Source of the DNA: Planctomycetaceae bacterium
GTDB lineage: Bacteria; Planctomycetota; Planctomycetia; Pirellulales; Pirellulaceae
NCBI GenBank assembly: GCA_016794985.1
Contig: JAEUIQ010000007.1
Location: forward strand, 124,001 to 188,000
DNA: 64,000 nucleotides
Direction: 5' to 3'
Position 1 is the stretch's first letter. Each line of letters begins with the position of its first letter. Both the position numbers and the translations under genes were made by a program. The notes beneath the pieces were generated by a model. It was not told the origin of the DNA, did not search any database, and saw only the letters and a program-made list of their open reading frames with translations. Positions 17,475 through 26,796 of this stretch are shown in pieces.

Positions 17475-20201
17475 CTATCCCACCAAATCAAATTGTTTAA
17501 GGAGCAGCGCCCGGTCCAATTGAATCGTGTCAGACACATTGTCCCGCGATAAGACATCGTATCCATCGACATTAAAAATCCGTTGTGCAAGTGCCAAGAG
17601 TCCTGGCAACCGGAACATTGGCATCTGGATCGCACGTGCCAGGGCGACGGCTGTGATCTTACCGCCCCGCTCGTCGATTGCCTGCAATAGTCGCTGTAGG
17701 ACCTCTTCCGTCGGGGCAGAACGCCCACAAAGCCGCTTCTGATCCGCGTACACTTGTGACCCAATAAGTCGAGCGATCCACTCTGCCTGGGGGCGTGCGA
17801 CATTCGAAACCGTACTCGTTACCGTAGTGACCGAAGATGTCGATTCCGCAGGCTGGTGCAAATCTTCGACATGGAACAACATGCCCTCGGGAATTGGCCT
17901 TGGCTCCACGGGTTTGAGCTCAGGCATTTCTTCTTGGTTACCATGGGCAGTTTTGGCAGAAATCTCCCACCATGTCGGTGTGTCGACCGGTGCCTCGTTC
18001 CAGCCTACAGGAAAAGCGTTCGAAGAATTGAGCACGGCGACTGGAATGACCATCTCTTGAGGAGAGACCCCGCCGTGATAACCGTTCTTCTTGATTCCGT
18101 AGCGAATCTTCTCTGTCCACGGAGCAATCAACTTTCGAGTATCTGGAATCACAACCCGCACACCCGAAATCTTGAGTTCCCCTTCGCTGACGTTGGATTC
18201 ATCGAATCGCCAACGCTCGCCGCCTTCATACTGCTTACCCTTTGCATTGCAGTCGAGAATGTGACCATGGTCGCTCAACAAGATCACCGTTCGGCCAGCC
18301 ATTTTTGCTTCGTGTAGCAGTACAGGCAGAACCTTGATCTCATCGCGAGACCAACGAGTATCAATCTGCTCACCTTTCAGCAGGTGATCATCCACAGCAT
18401 TAACCACGACGCCGACGATCTTGCGATGGGCCGAGCCGATCTCTTTGCGAATGTCAGCTGCCAAGCTCGAATCATCGGTCTCTTGCAAGGACGCTTTGTG
18501 AAAGAGCACGGGAGGGAAGCCACTGCGACACGTTTTCAAAAGAGCTGGGTGCTCAGCGAAACCTACTTTTTCATTGGGCGCGTGTCCCTGGGCAAGCTTG
18601 CCGGTCAACAGACTGGTGCGTGAGACCTCCGTCACACTTGGAACCGTCGCAAGAGCTGGACGCAAACCGACACCTTCTTCGGCCAGCAATACCCAATCGT
18701 GCCCGAGTACATCCGCCATTAATTCGCGGAAGACAGCGACACTCATGCCGTCGATCACGACGACAAGCACAGGCTTCGCGGCAGCAATAGGAGCAACCAT
18801 TCGTTCTAGGACTTGCTCAACGGGAACAATCGTGTCGTCAGTGGATTTAGCCGCTGTCCAGTCGCGAAGCAATTCTGCAAAGTGAAGCGAATCAACCTCC
18901 CGCGCGGTCGTTACTTTGTCGAACAATTGAGCATACGCTTCCGACAGCTCCCGAACGGGATCGCCGGATCTCAGCGTCAACCGGGCCCAGTCGATGTAGC
19001 CTCCTTCGCTTAAGTGACGGCACGCAGCGTCAGCCAGCGACTTCAGGGCATCCCGGGACTGGACCTCACCTAGCCAGCGAACAAGCCGCATCGCCATATC
19101 AACGCGTTCGAGTCTTCGGCGTTCTCGGCTATGTCGATCGTGCTGAGAAATCGAGTTCCGAGCTTCAATAAGCGTTTCGAAATCGACGTTCGATCCGGAA
19201 ATCGAGCGAGACAGTTTCTTGCCAAAATCTGCCAACCGGAGATCAAAGCCGATGGGAGATGTGTCGCTAAGGTAGGCAAAAGTGTCCGCACCCACTTCTC
19301 GTAAGATTTCGTCTGCTCGTTGAAGCAACGTTTGCTTGACACGCAAATCATTGAGCTGCAAACGCACAACTTCCGTTGCCGCTGCGGACCATCGCTCGAT
19401 GATGGAGTACTCCGGCGCATGTCCGTCAAAGTACTTCTCTTCTAACTTGCCAATAGCTCGCTCCAGCTTCCCCTTGGCGGACTTGCTGAATACAACGCCG
19501 GCGGCTAAGCCCAGCGGCAACGCTTCCGCGAGACCATTGCTCTTCGAGCTTCGTACGGCACAATCCAAGACGGCGGCAACCGTAGGACCTGCCGTCGATA
19601 CAAGCCACTCGCTGGTGGCTTCTTGGATCATTTGCGGTGCGTTGCAGAAGCGAGCAACGCTCTTGTTGTCGATCGACCATTTTAGAACGGCCAGCAGATC
19701 CAGCGAATATCCAGACAGACCAAGGTAGTGATCAAGCACGATTCCCCAGACGGTCTCCGCATCCAAAAACCCAGTTGCCACAGGTGGGTAGCCATTAGGT
19801 GGAATCAAATCCATCAAAACATCTGCCATCCATGCGTATCGAGTCACACGTGGATCGACGGCACGAACTTGAAACAGTGCTTTGACGATCTGCCAGCTAT
19901 CCAACGGGATCAACTTGCGCGGCTTCAGTCGAACAAGAATATCGTCGCTGATATCGTGATCATCCAAGTCAGTGACAAGCACGGTGGTTCTCTCATCGCC
20001 TGATTCGCGCAACGCCAATCGCATCGCAAGCGGAGAATCGCACTGATGAATCTGAAATACTTCGCCGTTGTCCTCATAGCGAGCTTCGCCAGACCATTTA
20101 GCCTTCGAACGAATGGCAATGCTCTTGGTGCCCGGGATCTTCTTGCGAATTGCCGCTACCTGCGCCTTGATTTGGGCAAAGCTTGGAGATGCGTCTTTCA
20201 T
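17475..20201 (-). CDS. pglZ: BREX type 2 PglZ (alkaline-phosphatase-superfamily domain)
   Basis: 908 residues from ATG 20201, whose ATG overlaps the pglY stop (ATGA). The PglZ domain is recognisable by PVLVVVIDGMSVAVFRELM (about 474-492, metal-binding Asp), VPSVTEVSRTSLLTGKL, and TVILLSDHGHILD (about 637-649). These are the metal-site motifs of the alkaline phosphatase superfamily. PglZ is one of the two proteins shared by all BREX types. Its sequence-level variant (long N-terminal helical half) fits type 2. It lies between pglY and brxD in the same operon. All expected metal ligands I can see are present. Confidence 0.95.
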   Translation of the reverse strand: MKDASPSFAQIKAQVAAIRKKIPGTKSIAIRSKAKWSGEARYEDNGEVFQIHQCDSPLAMRLALRESGDERTTVLVTDLDDHDISDDILVRLKPRKLIPLDSWQIVKALFQVRAVDPRVTRYAWMADVLMDLIPPNGYPPVATGFLDAETVWGIVLDHYLGLSGYSLDLLAVLKWSIDNKSVARFCNAPQMIQEATSEWLVSTAGPTVAAVLDCAVRSSKSNGLAEALPLGLAAGVVFSKSAKGKLERAIGKLEEKYFDGHAPEYSIIERWSAAATEVVRLQLNDLRVKQTLLQRADEILREVGADTFAYLSDTSPIGFDLRLADFGKKLSRSISGSNVDFETLIEARNSISQHDRHSRERRRLERVDMAMRLVRWLGEVQSRDALKSLADAACRHLSEGGYIDWARLTLRSGDPVRELSEAYAQLFDKVTTAREVDSLHFAELLRDWTAAKSTDDTIVPVEQVLERMVAPIAAAKPVLVVVIDGMSVAVFRELMADVLGHDWVLLAEEGVGLRPALATVPSVTEVSRTSLLTGKLAQGHAPNEKVGFAEHPALLKTCRSGFPPVLFHKASLQETDDSSLAADIRKEIGSAHRKIVGVVVNAVDDHLLKGEQIDTRWSRDEIKVLPVLLHEAKMAGRTVILLSDHGHILDCNAKGKQYEGGERWRFDESNVSEGELKISGVRVVIPDTRKLIAPWTEKIRYGIKKNGYHGGVSPQEMVIPVAVLNSSNAFPVGWNEAPVDTPTWWEISAKTAHGNQEEMPELKPVEPRPIPEGMLFHVEDLHQPAESTSSVTTVTSTVSNVARPQAEWIARLIGSQVYADQKRLCGRSAPTEEVLQRLLQAIDERGGKITAVALARAIQMPMFRLPGLLALAQRIFNVDGYDVLSRDNVSDTIQLDRALLLKQFDLVG

Positions 20202-23200
20202 GGAGTGCCCCCGCGTTGCTCCACGACCCACCTCACGTGAAATTTAACAATCTCGCCGGAAGTGTATTTCTGCTTGATATCTTCCACGATCGATTCGAGC
20301 TCGCTCACGCTTAGATCGCTTCTATCGCCCCGCTCGACGATTATGACGCCAGGCAGCGGAGGTGAGGGTAACGGAGGAAGTGGAGTCGGTGGAAGTGGCG
20401 GCGGAGGCGGAGTCGGGAGCGTTAGCAATCGCACCGCCTTCAGCTGAGCTTCTTTTAACGCTGGACCAAGCGACGTTACGTGCTCGTCCGACTGCAATGC
20501 TTGCGTAATCGAGGAGCGGATCGATTGTGCAACAGCCTGTCTTTCGTCATTCAGCTTCGCGATCGCGTCGAAGATCTCCCAGTTGGTACTATCGATCGTC
20601 GCGACCAACTGAGCAGCCTTGCTCAAACACTCTCCCATGGCCGCTTCAGTCGTGGCGACCGCAGCCGACGCAAGTGCCGATACTACCTGACTCGCGTCCG
20701 AAACATGCAACTTCTCGACTAGGCTGGCTGTCGCCGAGGCGGTCGTCAGTCGTGCACTGTTCACAGGATCAAAGCCAAGCTTTGACAATCGATCTCTTAG
20801 CTTCTCCTGGAACGAAACACACGACAAACGGACTTCAGAGGACTTCTTCTTTAGGGCTGCGGAGAGGTTCGCAACGGTCGTGGCTTTCATGAGCGGCGAA
20901 ACCGCTTCACCGAAGATCTGTGCAGCGCGGGTGACTGCGATGCTCCAGTGCGCCTCATCAGGTAGCTTCTGCTCTTGCAGCACATAATCGTTCGAGAGAT
21001 TGGTGAGCGAGACTTCGACGGGAGCATTGTGTAGGACAAACGTGCGGTTAGTTTGCTCGGCATAGGTAAGAATAACGAGGTTTTGTGCCTCCTTCGGCAA
21101 ACCCATCGCCCTCGGCTGATCGATCCACTTTCGCAACTGGCCCACACTTATGCTACTGGAAGCCTCTGCCGCCTTCCGATTGAAGTGATTGCGCCAATGA
21201 TGCCCCAACACAAAGTGTGTCGCGTCATGTCCCATTTCGCCCAATTGAAGCGGATTGGCGATATGACGGATTAACGATCGAATGGTTTTCTCGACCGCAA
21301 CGCGACCGTCCTGTGACTGAGCCGCCTCGCTGAGCACGGTTTGCACCTTGCGCAGATTACCAATCTTGACTTCGGCCTCGAAATTTGGTGCTCCCGGGAA
21401 CTCACTCATTAAAGCCTGGCTCAGCAAGTGATTCATGGCGCCAGCCAGGTTGGCGGCGACGGGAGGTTGGGGATCGAACCCATCATCCAGAGAGACAAAC
21501 TGCTCGTGCTGCTCAAGCTCGTGAGTTGTGTCTAGCGAACCTTGGGTGATCGCCGCCAGACCGTAAGCTGCATCCAAGTGATTTTGCACTCGGGTCTTAA
21601 GGACACTGCGTTGATTTTCCAGCAACGACTTTGCTGCTTGCCGATCTTGGGGCGAGAGATGGTTCGAGTACTGGCCAAAGCGCTCGCCGGTGAGAATGTG
21701 TTCCAGGATGACCAACATCCCGAGATCCTTTAGGGCATCGGCGCTAAAGAACTGGGGAATCCAGCAGATAGTCTTTGCCCCGCGCGGATTCATTGACTTG
21801 AATTGCTGTAGCCGACTGATGTCATCTTTGGGGCCATGGCCGGCCTCATCAAACGGAAAATCAATGACCAATTTCCAGTATAGATCGTCGTTCTCCAACG
21901 AAGCGTCGGGCAATTCGCGAATATTTTTGAAAAGCACGATACAGGACCGACTCGTGTTTTTCCATATGAAATCATAATGCTGTTGGAACTCGTCTTCGCC
22001 GGATACGCCCAACTGTTCAAACAGCATCTGCCGAACGCGACGAATACGGTTCCCTTGATTGTCTTCTCGTTCCGCTTGTTTGATGATTCCTTCGGTATCG
22101 ACACCGGATAGCTGAATCGAGATCGATGGGTTGGTTTCCTCGCCGATACGGATTTCGCCGACACTGGCCGCCCAGTTACGCACACGACGCAAGACCTCTT
22201 GTCCCTCGCGTCCAGCGATCGGAGTCTTGATCGTGCCGTGGTTGAGGGCCGCCAAGCGTTCTGCGTTTAGCCCACGCAGCGTTTCCACTTCGGGAACCAA
22301 TGCAGACAGCAAAAGCGTCTTGACGAGCCGATCGTCGTTCCGAAATCCCACGCGTCGCGGATCATCGGTTGGCAACTTCTCGAGATCTTCCCGGCGTCCG
22401 TGTGTCTTCTCCAACATCGGCAGCAGTTTCTGGTGGTACAACCGTTTGGCATTGTCAAAGTGGATCGCCATCTCTTGGCTAAACGCTTCGTCACCATGGG
22501 CGATCACATCGAACAGATCACCCACTGGGACGATGTCGCCAACGGTGAGCACATCGCGTTGCTCCACCAACAACTGCATCATCACCTTGAGCGCCGTCCG
22601 CTCGCGCTGCAAAACGCTCGACACAGCAATCAGCGTTTGGACCAAAGCGGGGCTAAAGGGATAGACTTTGCGAAACATCTCTCGGTCACCCGCGCCAGTC
22701 AATAGCGTCGTCATTACCGACTCGCGAATCTTCGCTGTCTGTTCGAACGCCGCGTTTAATTCCTGTCGTGCCGCAGGCGTATGGCACTTAAGCACCCGTC
22801 GCTCGGCGATCGCTGGCAAGTTACGGTCTTCCAGCGTGATCTTGTGGAAGCGTCCTTCCCAGTGTTTGAGAGCGTCACCGAAGTTCAATCGGTCGGCACC
22901 TGGTACCGAGTCGCCGATCAGCTCGCTCAAGTCACGCTGGCGAGCGATGAAGCTAACGATCGGAATCGGTCGATCGGCCGTTTGGGCTTCGACAAGCTTG
23001 GCCAACTTCTGACCTTCTTGGTGCACGAACTTCAAATCCGCAGCGTGACTGGCCAGCCACAGGATCAGTTCGTCCAAGAAGAGGATCAACGCATCGTAGC
23101 CAAGATCCTTGGCATGTCGGCTGATAACCGACAGACCCTTGTCCAACGAGATAAAGGCCTCGCCGTGGCCACCGGCTTGAGTGTCATACGATCCAAAGAA

Positions 23201-23869
23201 CTTTCCGACGAGCGCACTGATCAACTGCGACCGTTCTTCCGAACCTGGATCAGCGTCAACGGCACTATCAAATCGTGCGGCGTCCCAACCAACGTCCACA
23301 TCGCCAAAGTCACTGTCGGCGCTGGCACCTTCGCTCATTGCAGCGAAGAACGCATCGTCACCCATGCGTTGCCGTAATGCGGACGCATCTTTGAACAAAC
23401 CTTCGGCCAGATAGACGCCAGGGATCGGCGCGTCAGGATGCACTCGTCGGACGAAATCGACATAACCGCCCAGGATGCCAGACTCCACATCGTGGGCCGC
23501 GATCATGTGGTACGGAACCAGCAAGAACTTCTTACCTTCGATCCACGAATTATGCTTCTGGATCACGGACGCCAGCTCTGGAATGCCTCGCGCAGCAGAG
23601 TTGCCCGAAAGGGTCAGGTGCAGGATCGCCATAAAGTGGCTTTTACCGCTACCGAAGCTACCGTGCAGATACGTGGCTTTGCTTGTGTGCCCGAGAACAG
23701 AGCCCTTGATGAAGTTCAGCGCATCGTCGAATGCCAAGACGAGTTGCGGCGTCGGAACATAGGCAGCGACGGTTGCCTGCGGATCAGTGACCCCTTCGGT
23801 CAGGCGCAAGACGAACTGTCCTTTGTCGATGTGCTCCGGAATATCGATTAGATCTTTTAGTAGAGTCAT
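20198..23869 (-). CDS. pglY: BREX type 2 ATPase PglY (BrxC-like)
   Basis: 1223 residues. An N-terminal P-loop, LHGSFGSGKSHFMAIL (about 68-83), and a Walker-B-like ALILFLDELILWLA (about 257-270) define a large ATPase of the PglY/BrxC group. The long helical C-terminal half ends in an unusual proline tract (PTPPPPPLPPTPLPPLPSPP, about 1157-1177), then a small mixed domain. Family knowledge: PglY/BrxC is essential for BREX and forms large assemblies with PglX and PglZ. ATGA overlap couples it to pglZ. Upstream, only 52 nt separate it from the unknown gene C, so the A-B-C cassette is within the operon. Confidence 0.95.
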   Translation of the reverse strand: MTLLKDLIDIPEHIDKGQFVLRLTEGVTDPQATVAAYVPTPQLVLAFDDALNFIKGSVLGHTSKATYLHGSFGSGKSHFMAILHLTLSGNSAARGIPELASVIQKHNSWIEGKKFLLVPYHMIAAHDVESGILGGYVDFVRRVHPDAPIPGVYLAEGLFKDASALRQRMGDDAFFAAMSEGASADSDFGDVDVGWDAARFDSAVDADPGSEERSQLISALVGKFFGSYDTQAGGHGEAFISLDKGLSVISRHAKDLGYDALILFLDELILWLASHAADLKFVHQEGQKLAKLVEAQTADRPIPIVSFIARQRDLSELIGDSVPGADRLNFGDALKHWEGRFHKITLEDRNLPAIAERRVLKCHTPAARQELNAAFEQTAKIRESVMTTLLTGAGDREMFRKVYPFSPALVQTLIAVSSVLQRERTALKVMMQLLVEQRDVLTVGDIVPVGDLFDVIAHGDEAFSQEMAIHFDNAKRLYHQKLLPMLEKTHGRREDLEKLPTDDPRRVGFRNDDRLVKTLLLSALVPEVETLRGLNAERLAALNHGTIKTPIAGREGQEVLRRVRNWAASVGEIRIGEETNPSISIQLSGVDTEGIIKQAEREDNQGNRIRRVRQMLFEQLGVSGEDEFQQHYDFIWKNTSRSCIVLFKNIRELPDASLENDDLYWKLVIDFPFDEAGHGPKDDISRLQQFKSMNPRGAKTICWIPQFFSADALKDLGMLVILEHILTGERFGQYSNHLSPQDRQAAKSLLENQRSVLKTRVQNHLDAAYGLAAITQGSLDTTHELEQHEQFVSLDDGFDPQPPVAANLAGAMNHLLSQALMSEFPGAPNFEAEVKIGNLRKVQTVLSEAAQSQDGRVAVEKTIRSLIRHIANPLQLGEMGHDATHFVLGHHWRNHFNRKAAEASSSISVGQLRKWIDQPRAMGLPKEAQNLVILTYAEQTNRTFVLHNAPVEVSLTNLSNDYVLQEQKLPDEAHWSIAVTRAAQIFGEAVSPLMKATTVANLSAALKKKSSEVRLSCVSFQEKLRDRLSKLGFDPVNSARLTTASATASLVEKLHVSDASQVVSALASAAVATTEAAMGECLSKAAQLVATIDSTNWEIFDAIAKLNDERQAVAQSIRSSITQALQSDEHVTSLGPALKEAQLKAVRLLTLPTPPPPPLPPTPLPPLPSPPLPGVIIVERGDRSDLSVSELESIVEDIKQKYTSGEIVKFHVRWVVEQRGGTP

Positions 23870-23921
23870 AGGTTTTCAGGTGTTAGTTGTAAGTGCGATA
23901 TTGTGAGCATTTCATCGCGTT

Positions 23922-24641
23922 CTAGAGATCCACATTGGTGAGCTCTGCAGATTCGCGTCTTGGAAAGCATTCATCTCCAGTTTGAGCCTCGTATGGTGAC
24001 TGTCGAATCAAGCTTGCATCACGACTCAGAGAATGAAAGAGATATCCAGGAAGCAGAACCGGCCATGGCCCGTCGCCAGAAAGTCCGGCTCTCGACCGTA
24101 GTTTTGGATTGTCCAATACTGGATGCAGATCATCAGGATAGGCCAACTTCAGGGAATCTAGTGCAACACCCGGGAGACTTGAGACGTCGACAAGAGTCAG
24201 TCCGACATCCAAGTACGCCTCAAACACAAAACCAGCACAGCTGTACCGCCTTGCTGACATTTCTCCATTTCCTTTAATGAAATGAGGGTGCACATGATAT
24301 TGCTTCAATGGCGCCGTCTTGAGCGATTCATATTCTTCAATTTGTTCGCAAATAAAGGTGTTGATTATTGATGCATCGTCGGCGGACAAATTAGCGGTGC
24401 CAACGACATCCACTGGCGTCGGCTCCGCAGATTCTGGTGCAATCAGTGGAGGCTGCATGTCAACCATTCGCAAGGCAATTGCATCTCCTTTGGAAAATAC
24501 TCGCTCTTCCAGCGACAATCCAACGTGCCGAACAAACCACTCGCATTTTGCACTATCTACACCAACAGCGTCGTAAAGTCGGACACTGCCATCAGACAGG
24601 CTTATTCGCTGTTCCACTCTATTTTGATTAGCCTTACTCAA
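23922..24641 (-). CDS. Cassette gene C: candidate circularly permuted papain-like (NlpC/P60, YiiX/LRAT-type) protein
   Basis: 239 residues; start is TTG 24641 with a strong GAGGAGGG site about 10 nt upstream, overlapping the stop of gene B (TTGA). Not assignable to a named family with certainty. What can be seen: WFVRHVGLSLEERVF with His39, and RRYSCAGFVFEAYLDVGLTLVD with Cys135. Order His then Cys, the 'HVGL' strand and the 'SCxxFVxxAYxxxG' helix are the pattern of permuted papain-like hydrolases or acyltransferases. Additional His residues (116, 118, 120) precede the Cys. Inference: a cysteine peptidase, amidase or acyltransferase acting with A and B, possibly the effector. It could also be non-enzymatic. 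Confidence 0.6.
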   Translation of the reverse strand: MSKANQNRVEQRISLSDGSVRLYDAVGVDSAKCEWFVRHVGLSLEERVFSKGDAIALRMVDMQPPLIAPESAEPTPVDVVGTANLSADDASIINTFICEQIEEYESLKTAPLKQYHVHPHFIKGNGEMSARRYSCAGFVFEAYLDVGLTLVDVSSLPGVALDSLKLAYPDDLHPVLDNPKLRSRAGLSGDGPWPVLLPGYLFHSLSRDASLIRQSPYEAQTGDECFPRRESAELTNVDL

Positions 24642-26053
24642 GCGCCGTGCCCTCCTCGGGTCTCGATATCGTTTCCAGCCAAGATCGGAAGCGAAATCAA
24701 GTGCTCGACCAATCCACGCGATTTCGAATCATTGCGAGAAATCAGTTCAGTACGAATTCTATTTAGTCGATTGGCGCACAGTCTGGAGAACCAACTAGGT
24801 GAATCTCGTAGTATCTGTGTGCTGAGTGCGTGAGTCTCAGGGTGCTGCAATAAAAGACAGGCCAATACCGAATTGAGGGCCGTTGCGTTGTAGAATTCTC
24901 GGTTAACCATCTTGGCGGTACTGTAAAGCCTTGCGTTACACAACAGATTGTCCGCAAGTTCAGGGAACTGTGAGGCGTCGATACTCGGGTCTTCGATAAC
25001 TCTCTGAACAACCATCTTGGCAACCTCCAGTTCTACTCCGATTGGTACTGCCAGGCTGCCTTCGGACTTCATCAAATCTACTGCAAGACCGAGATCAACC
25101 GACGGTAGATTCAAGAGAACTTTTCGAATTGCCGCACCGACTGCTATCAGTAACTTTTGTGAGTTTGTTCCACGATGTTTCGTGACAAAACCAACTAACA
25201 GATGAATCGTCTCTGCAAGGTCGTTCGCGGGTATTGGCGTCGACTGTATTTCTAGCACAGCATCGATAGCCGCTGAGTTTGCAGAATCCAGGCCGTTACG
25301 AAGTGCCGTGAGTAGAATTGAAAATGGTCGATCGACCTTGGAATCCATTGGCTTTGAAATCGTACGTTGCTTACGGGTTGACTTTACGCGGGCGCGAAGA
25401 TTCAACGCGAATGCTTGATCAACTACCGCTCGGATTTGCTCTTGCTGGCGCAAAAAAACATCGTGAAACTTCAAGAATGCGGAAACCGATCGTGCCGCCT
25501 CAGAAATGCTGGTCGCACACTTCGTCGCCGACTCCAACGCGCTGACACTAGCTGCCGAAACTCCTAAAACTCGCACAAGTTGTTCTTGTTGTATTTGCTG
25601 CAATGAATGGATATTCTCAACATACGACGTTAATTGGTTGATCTTTGGAATGGTGATTGCCTGCTGAATCGTTTTCTCTAGCTGCTTACGCACTTCGTCG
25701 AACGGATTGTGCAGTTGAAATGACAAAGATCGGTGCAGTTCGTCATGAAATTGTCGAAACATTCCCGAACTAGTTTGTTGTTCTGGTGCTTCAGAAACTG
25801 GTTTGGGAACATCACTCTTTTCGGTCAGTGGAGACTCACTTCGAGGGTAATCCGCCCAGATGTCGGTTGGGAACTTGGAGTCTTCGTCAACAAAATCACG
25901 GCAATTCAGAACGTGCTGTGAGTAGGGATCCACGAATATCGTCTTCGGCATAGAAGCCTGCTCAGCTATCTGTTTAGTTCGCTGACGCCGAGGACGTTGC
26001 GTCCGATTGCTAGTAGTGTTTTTCCGCGATTTGTCCGTTAGTGCGATACTCAT
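24638..26053 (-). CDS. Cassette gene B: unknown helical protein
   Basis: 471 residues from ATG 26053, which overlaps the gene A stop (ATGA) and has GAGGAC about 8 nt upstream. I do not recognise it. The first ~35 residues are very basic (KSRKNTTSNRTQRPRRQRTKQ), suggesting nucleic-acid contact. A linker with IFVDPYSQHVL follows. A long helical region (about 110-230; HDELHRSLSFQLHNPFDEVRK onward, Gln-rich) may be coiled coil. The C-terminal half is a run of leucine-rich helices like HEAT/ARM repeats. No catalytic motif is visible. Its base composition is AT-richer than pglY: 22-23 of 60 bases are G/C in lines 25141 and 25561, versus 39 of 60 in line 22201. This suggests separate acquisition. 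Confidence 0.7.
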   Translation of the reverse strand: MSIALTDKSRKNTTSNRTQRPRRQRTKQIAEQASMPKTIFVDPYSQHVLNCRDFVDEDSKFPTDIWADYPRSESPLTEKSDVPKPVSEAPEQQTSSGMFRQFHDELHRSLSFQLHNPFDEVRKQLEKTIQQAITIPKINQLTSYVENIHSLQQIQQEQLVRVLGVSAASVSALESATKCATSISEAARSVSAFLKFHDVFLRQQEQIRAVVDQAFALNLRARVKSTRKQRTISKPMDSKVDRPFSILLTALRNGLDSANSAAIDAVLEIQSTPIPANDLAETIHLLVGFVTKHRGTNSQKLLIAVGAAIRKVLLNLPSVDLGLAVDLMKSEGSLAVPIGVELEVAKMVVQRVIEDPSIDASQFPELADNLLCNARLYSTAKMVNREFYNATALNSVLACLLLQHPETHALSTQILRDSPSWFSRLCANRLNRIRTELISRNDSKSRGLVEHLISLPILAGNDIETRGGHGA

Positions 26054-26718
26054 TGTACGTCCTCGCCTGTTCCATTCGGTAACCAACCCGAGAACTTGTT
26101 CTGCATGACGTTTAGCTTTTCACGAGCCTTCATAGCTCTATCAATTATCGCATCGACCTCGACCGGTGTCATAGTGAATTCAATCACGTCCTGCTGTTCG
26201 TTTGGACGGTCAAAATAGACTTTCATCGTCGCTAATGGAACGTACCCTTCTATGTCGGTTCGTTCCTCGTTGTATACGGGCCTAGCATCGCAAATGAATG
26301 TCAGGCCAGTAACCTCGTTACCAGTCGCAGTCAAGAGTGCGGTAGCCTTCCTTGTCTTCCGGATCACCTCCTCAATGGCTGGAGTTGCCAAAGCTTCAAG
26401 GTTTTTCTTGAGCAAATCAAAACCTTCCTCGCTTAATGGCTTTTTATCACTAGCAAAGGATTCACGCCATGTTTGCACCATCTGGGTAATTGTTGGGACG
26501 GACCCCATGTTAATGTTGGAAACTAACTTCGCGACTGCTGCCATTAACGCCGCGTCGTCTATGTGTTGACCGATGAGCTTCTCTAATGCCACAAATTGGG
26601 GAGCTCGGCCAAGATCATTGGCTATCGCAACTATTGTATCATGAGGCACAGAGGCCAACATCAATAGGTCTCGAAGCAACTGTGGGGATTCATCGTTTTG
26701 TACAGGTAAGTTTGTCAT
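26050..26718 (-). CDS. Cassette gene A: unknown protein, COMM-domain-like layout
   Basis: 222 residues, first gene of the three-gene overlapping set; 78 nt separate it from the pglX stop. Not recognised by family. The N-terminal ~110 residues look all-helical (LLRDLLMLASVPHDTIVAIAND...LEKLIGQHI). The C-terminal ~75 residues read as three beta-strands and a long helix: EVTGLTFICDARPVY, VPLATMKVYFD, DVIEFTMTPVEVDAIIDRA. That is the size and order of eukaryotic COMMD proteins (helical HN domain plus COMM domain). This is a fold guess from pattern, not a homology result. Alternative: an unrelated small adaptor. Overlap with gene B implies stoichiometric production of the two. Confidence 0.65.
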   Translation of the reverse strand: MTNLPVQNDESPQLLRDLLMLASVPHDTIVAIANDLGRAPQFVALEKLIGQHIDDAALMAAVAKLVSNINMGSVPTITQMVQTWRESFASDKKPLSEEGFDLLKKNLEALATPAIEEVIRKTRKATALLTATGNEVTGLTFICDARPVYNEERTDIEGYVPLATMKVYFDRPNEQQDVIEFTMTPVEVDAIIDRAMKAREKLNVMQNKFSGWLPNGTGEDVQ

Positions 26719-26796
26719 TCGGTGGACTCGCTACTAATTTTCTTGTGTTTGGTGTATTAACGTAGCCATGAAGATCGCATGCTCGGAATTATTGCT

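Noticed and set aside
22000-22700. Long open frames on the plus strand inside pglY
   Set aside because: They are shadows of pglY caused by its codon use; none has a start site or family resemblance.
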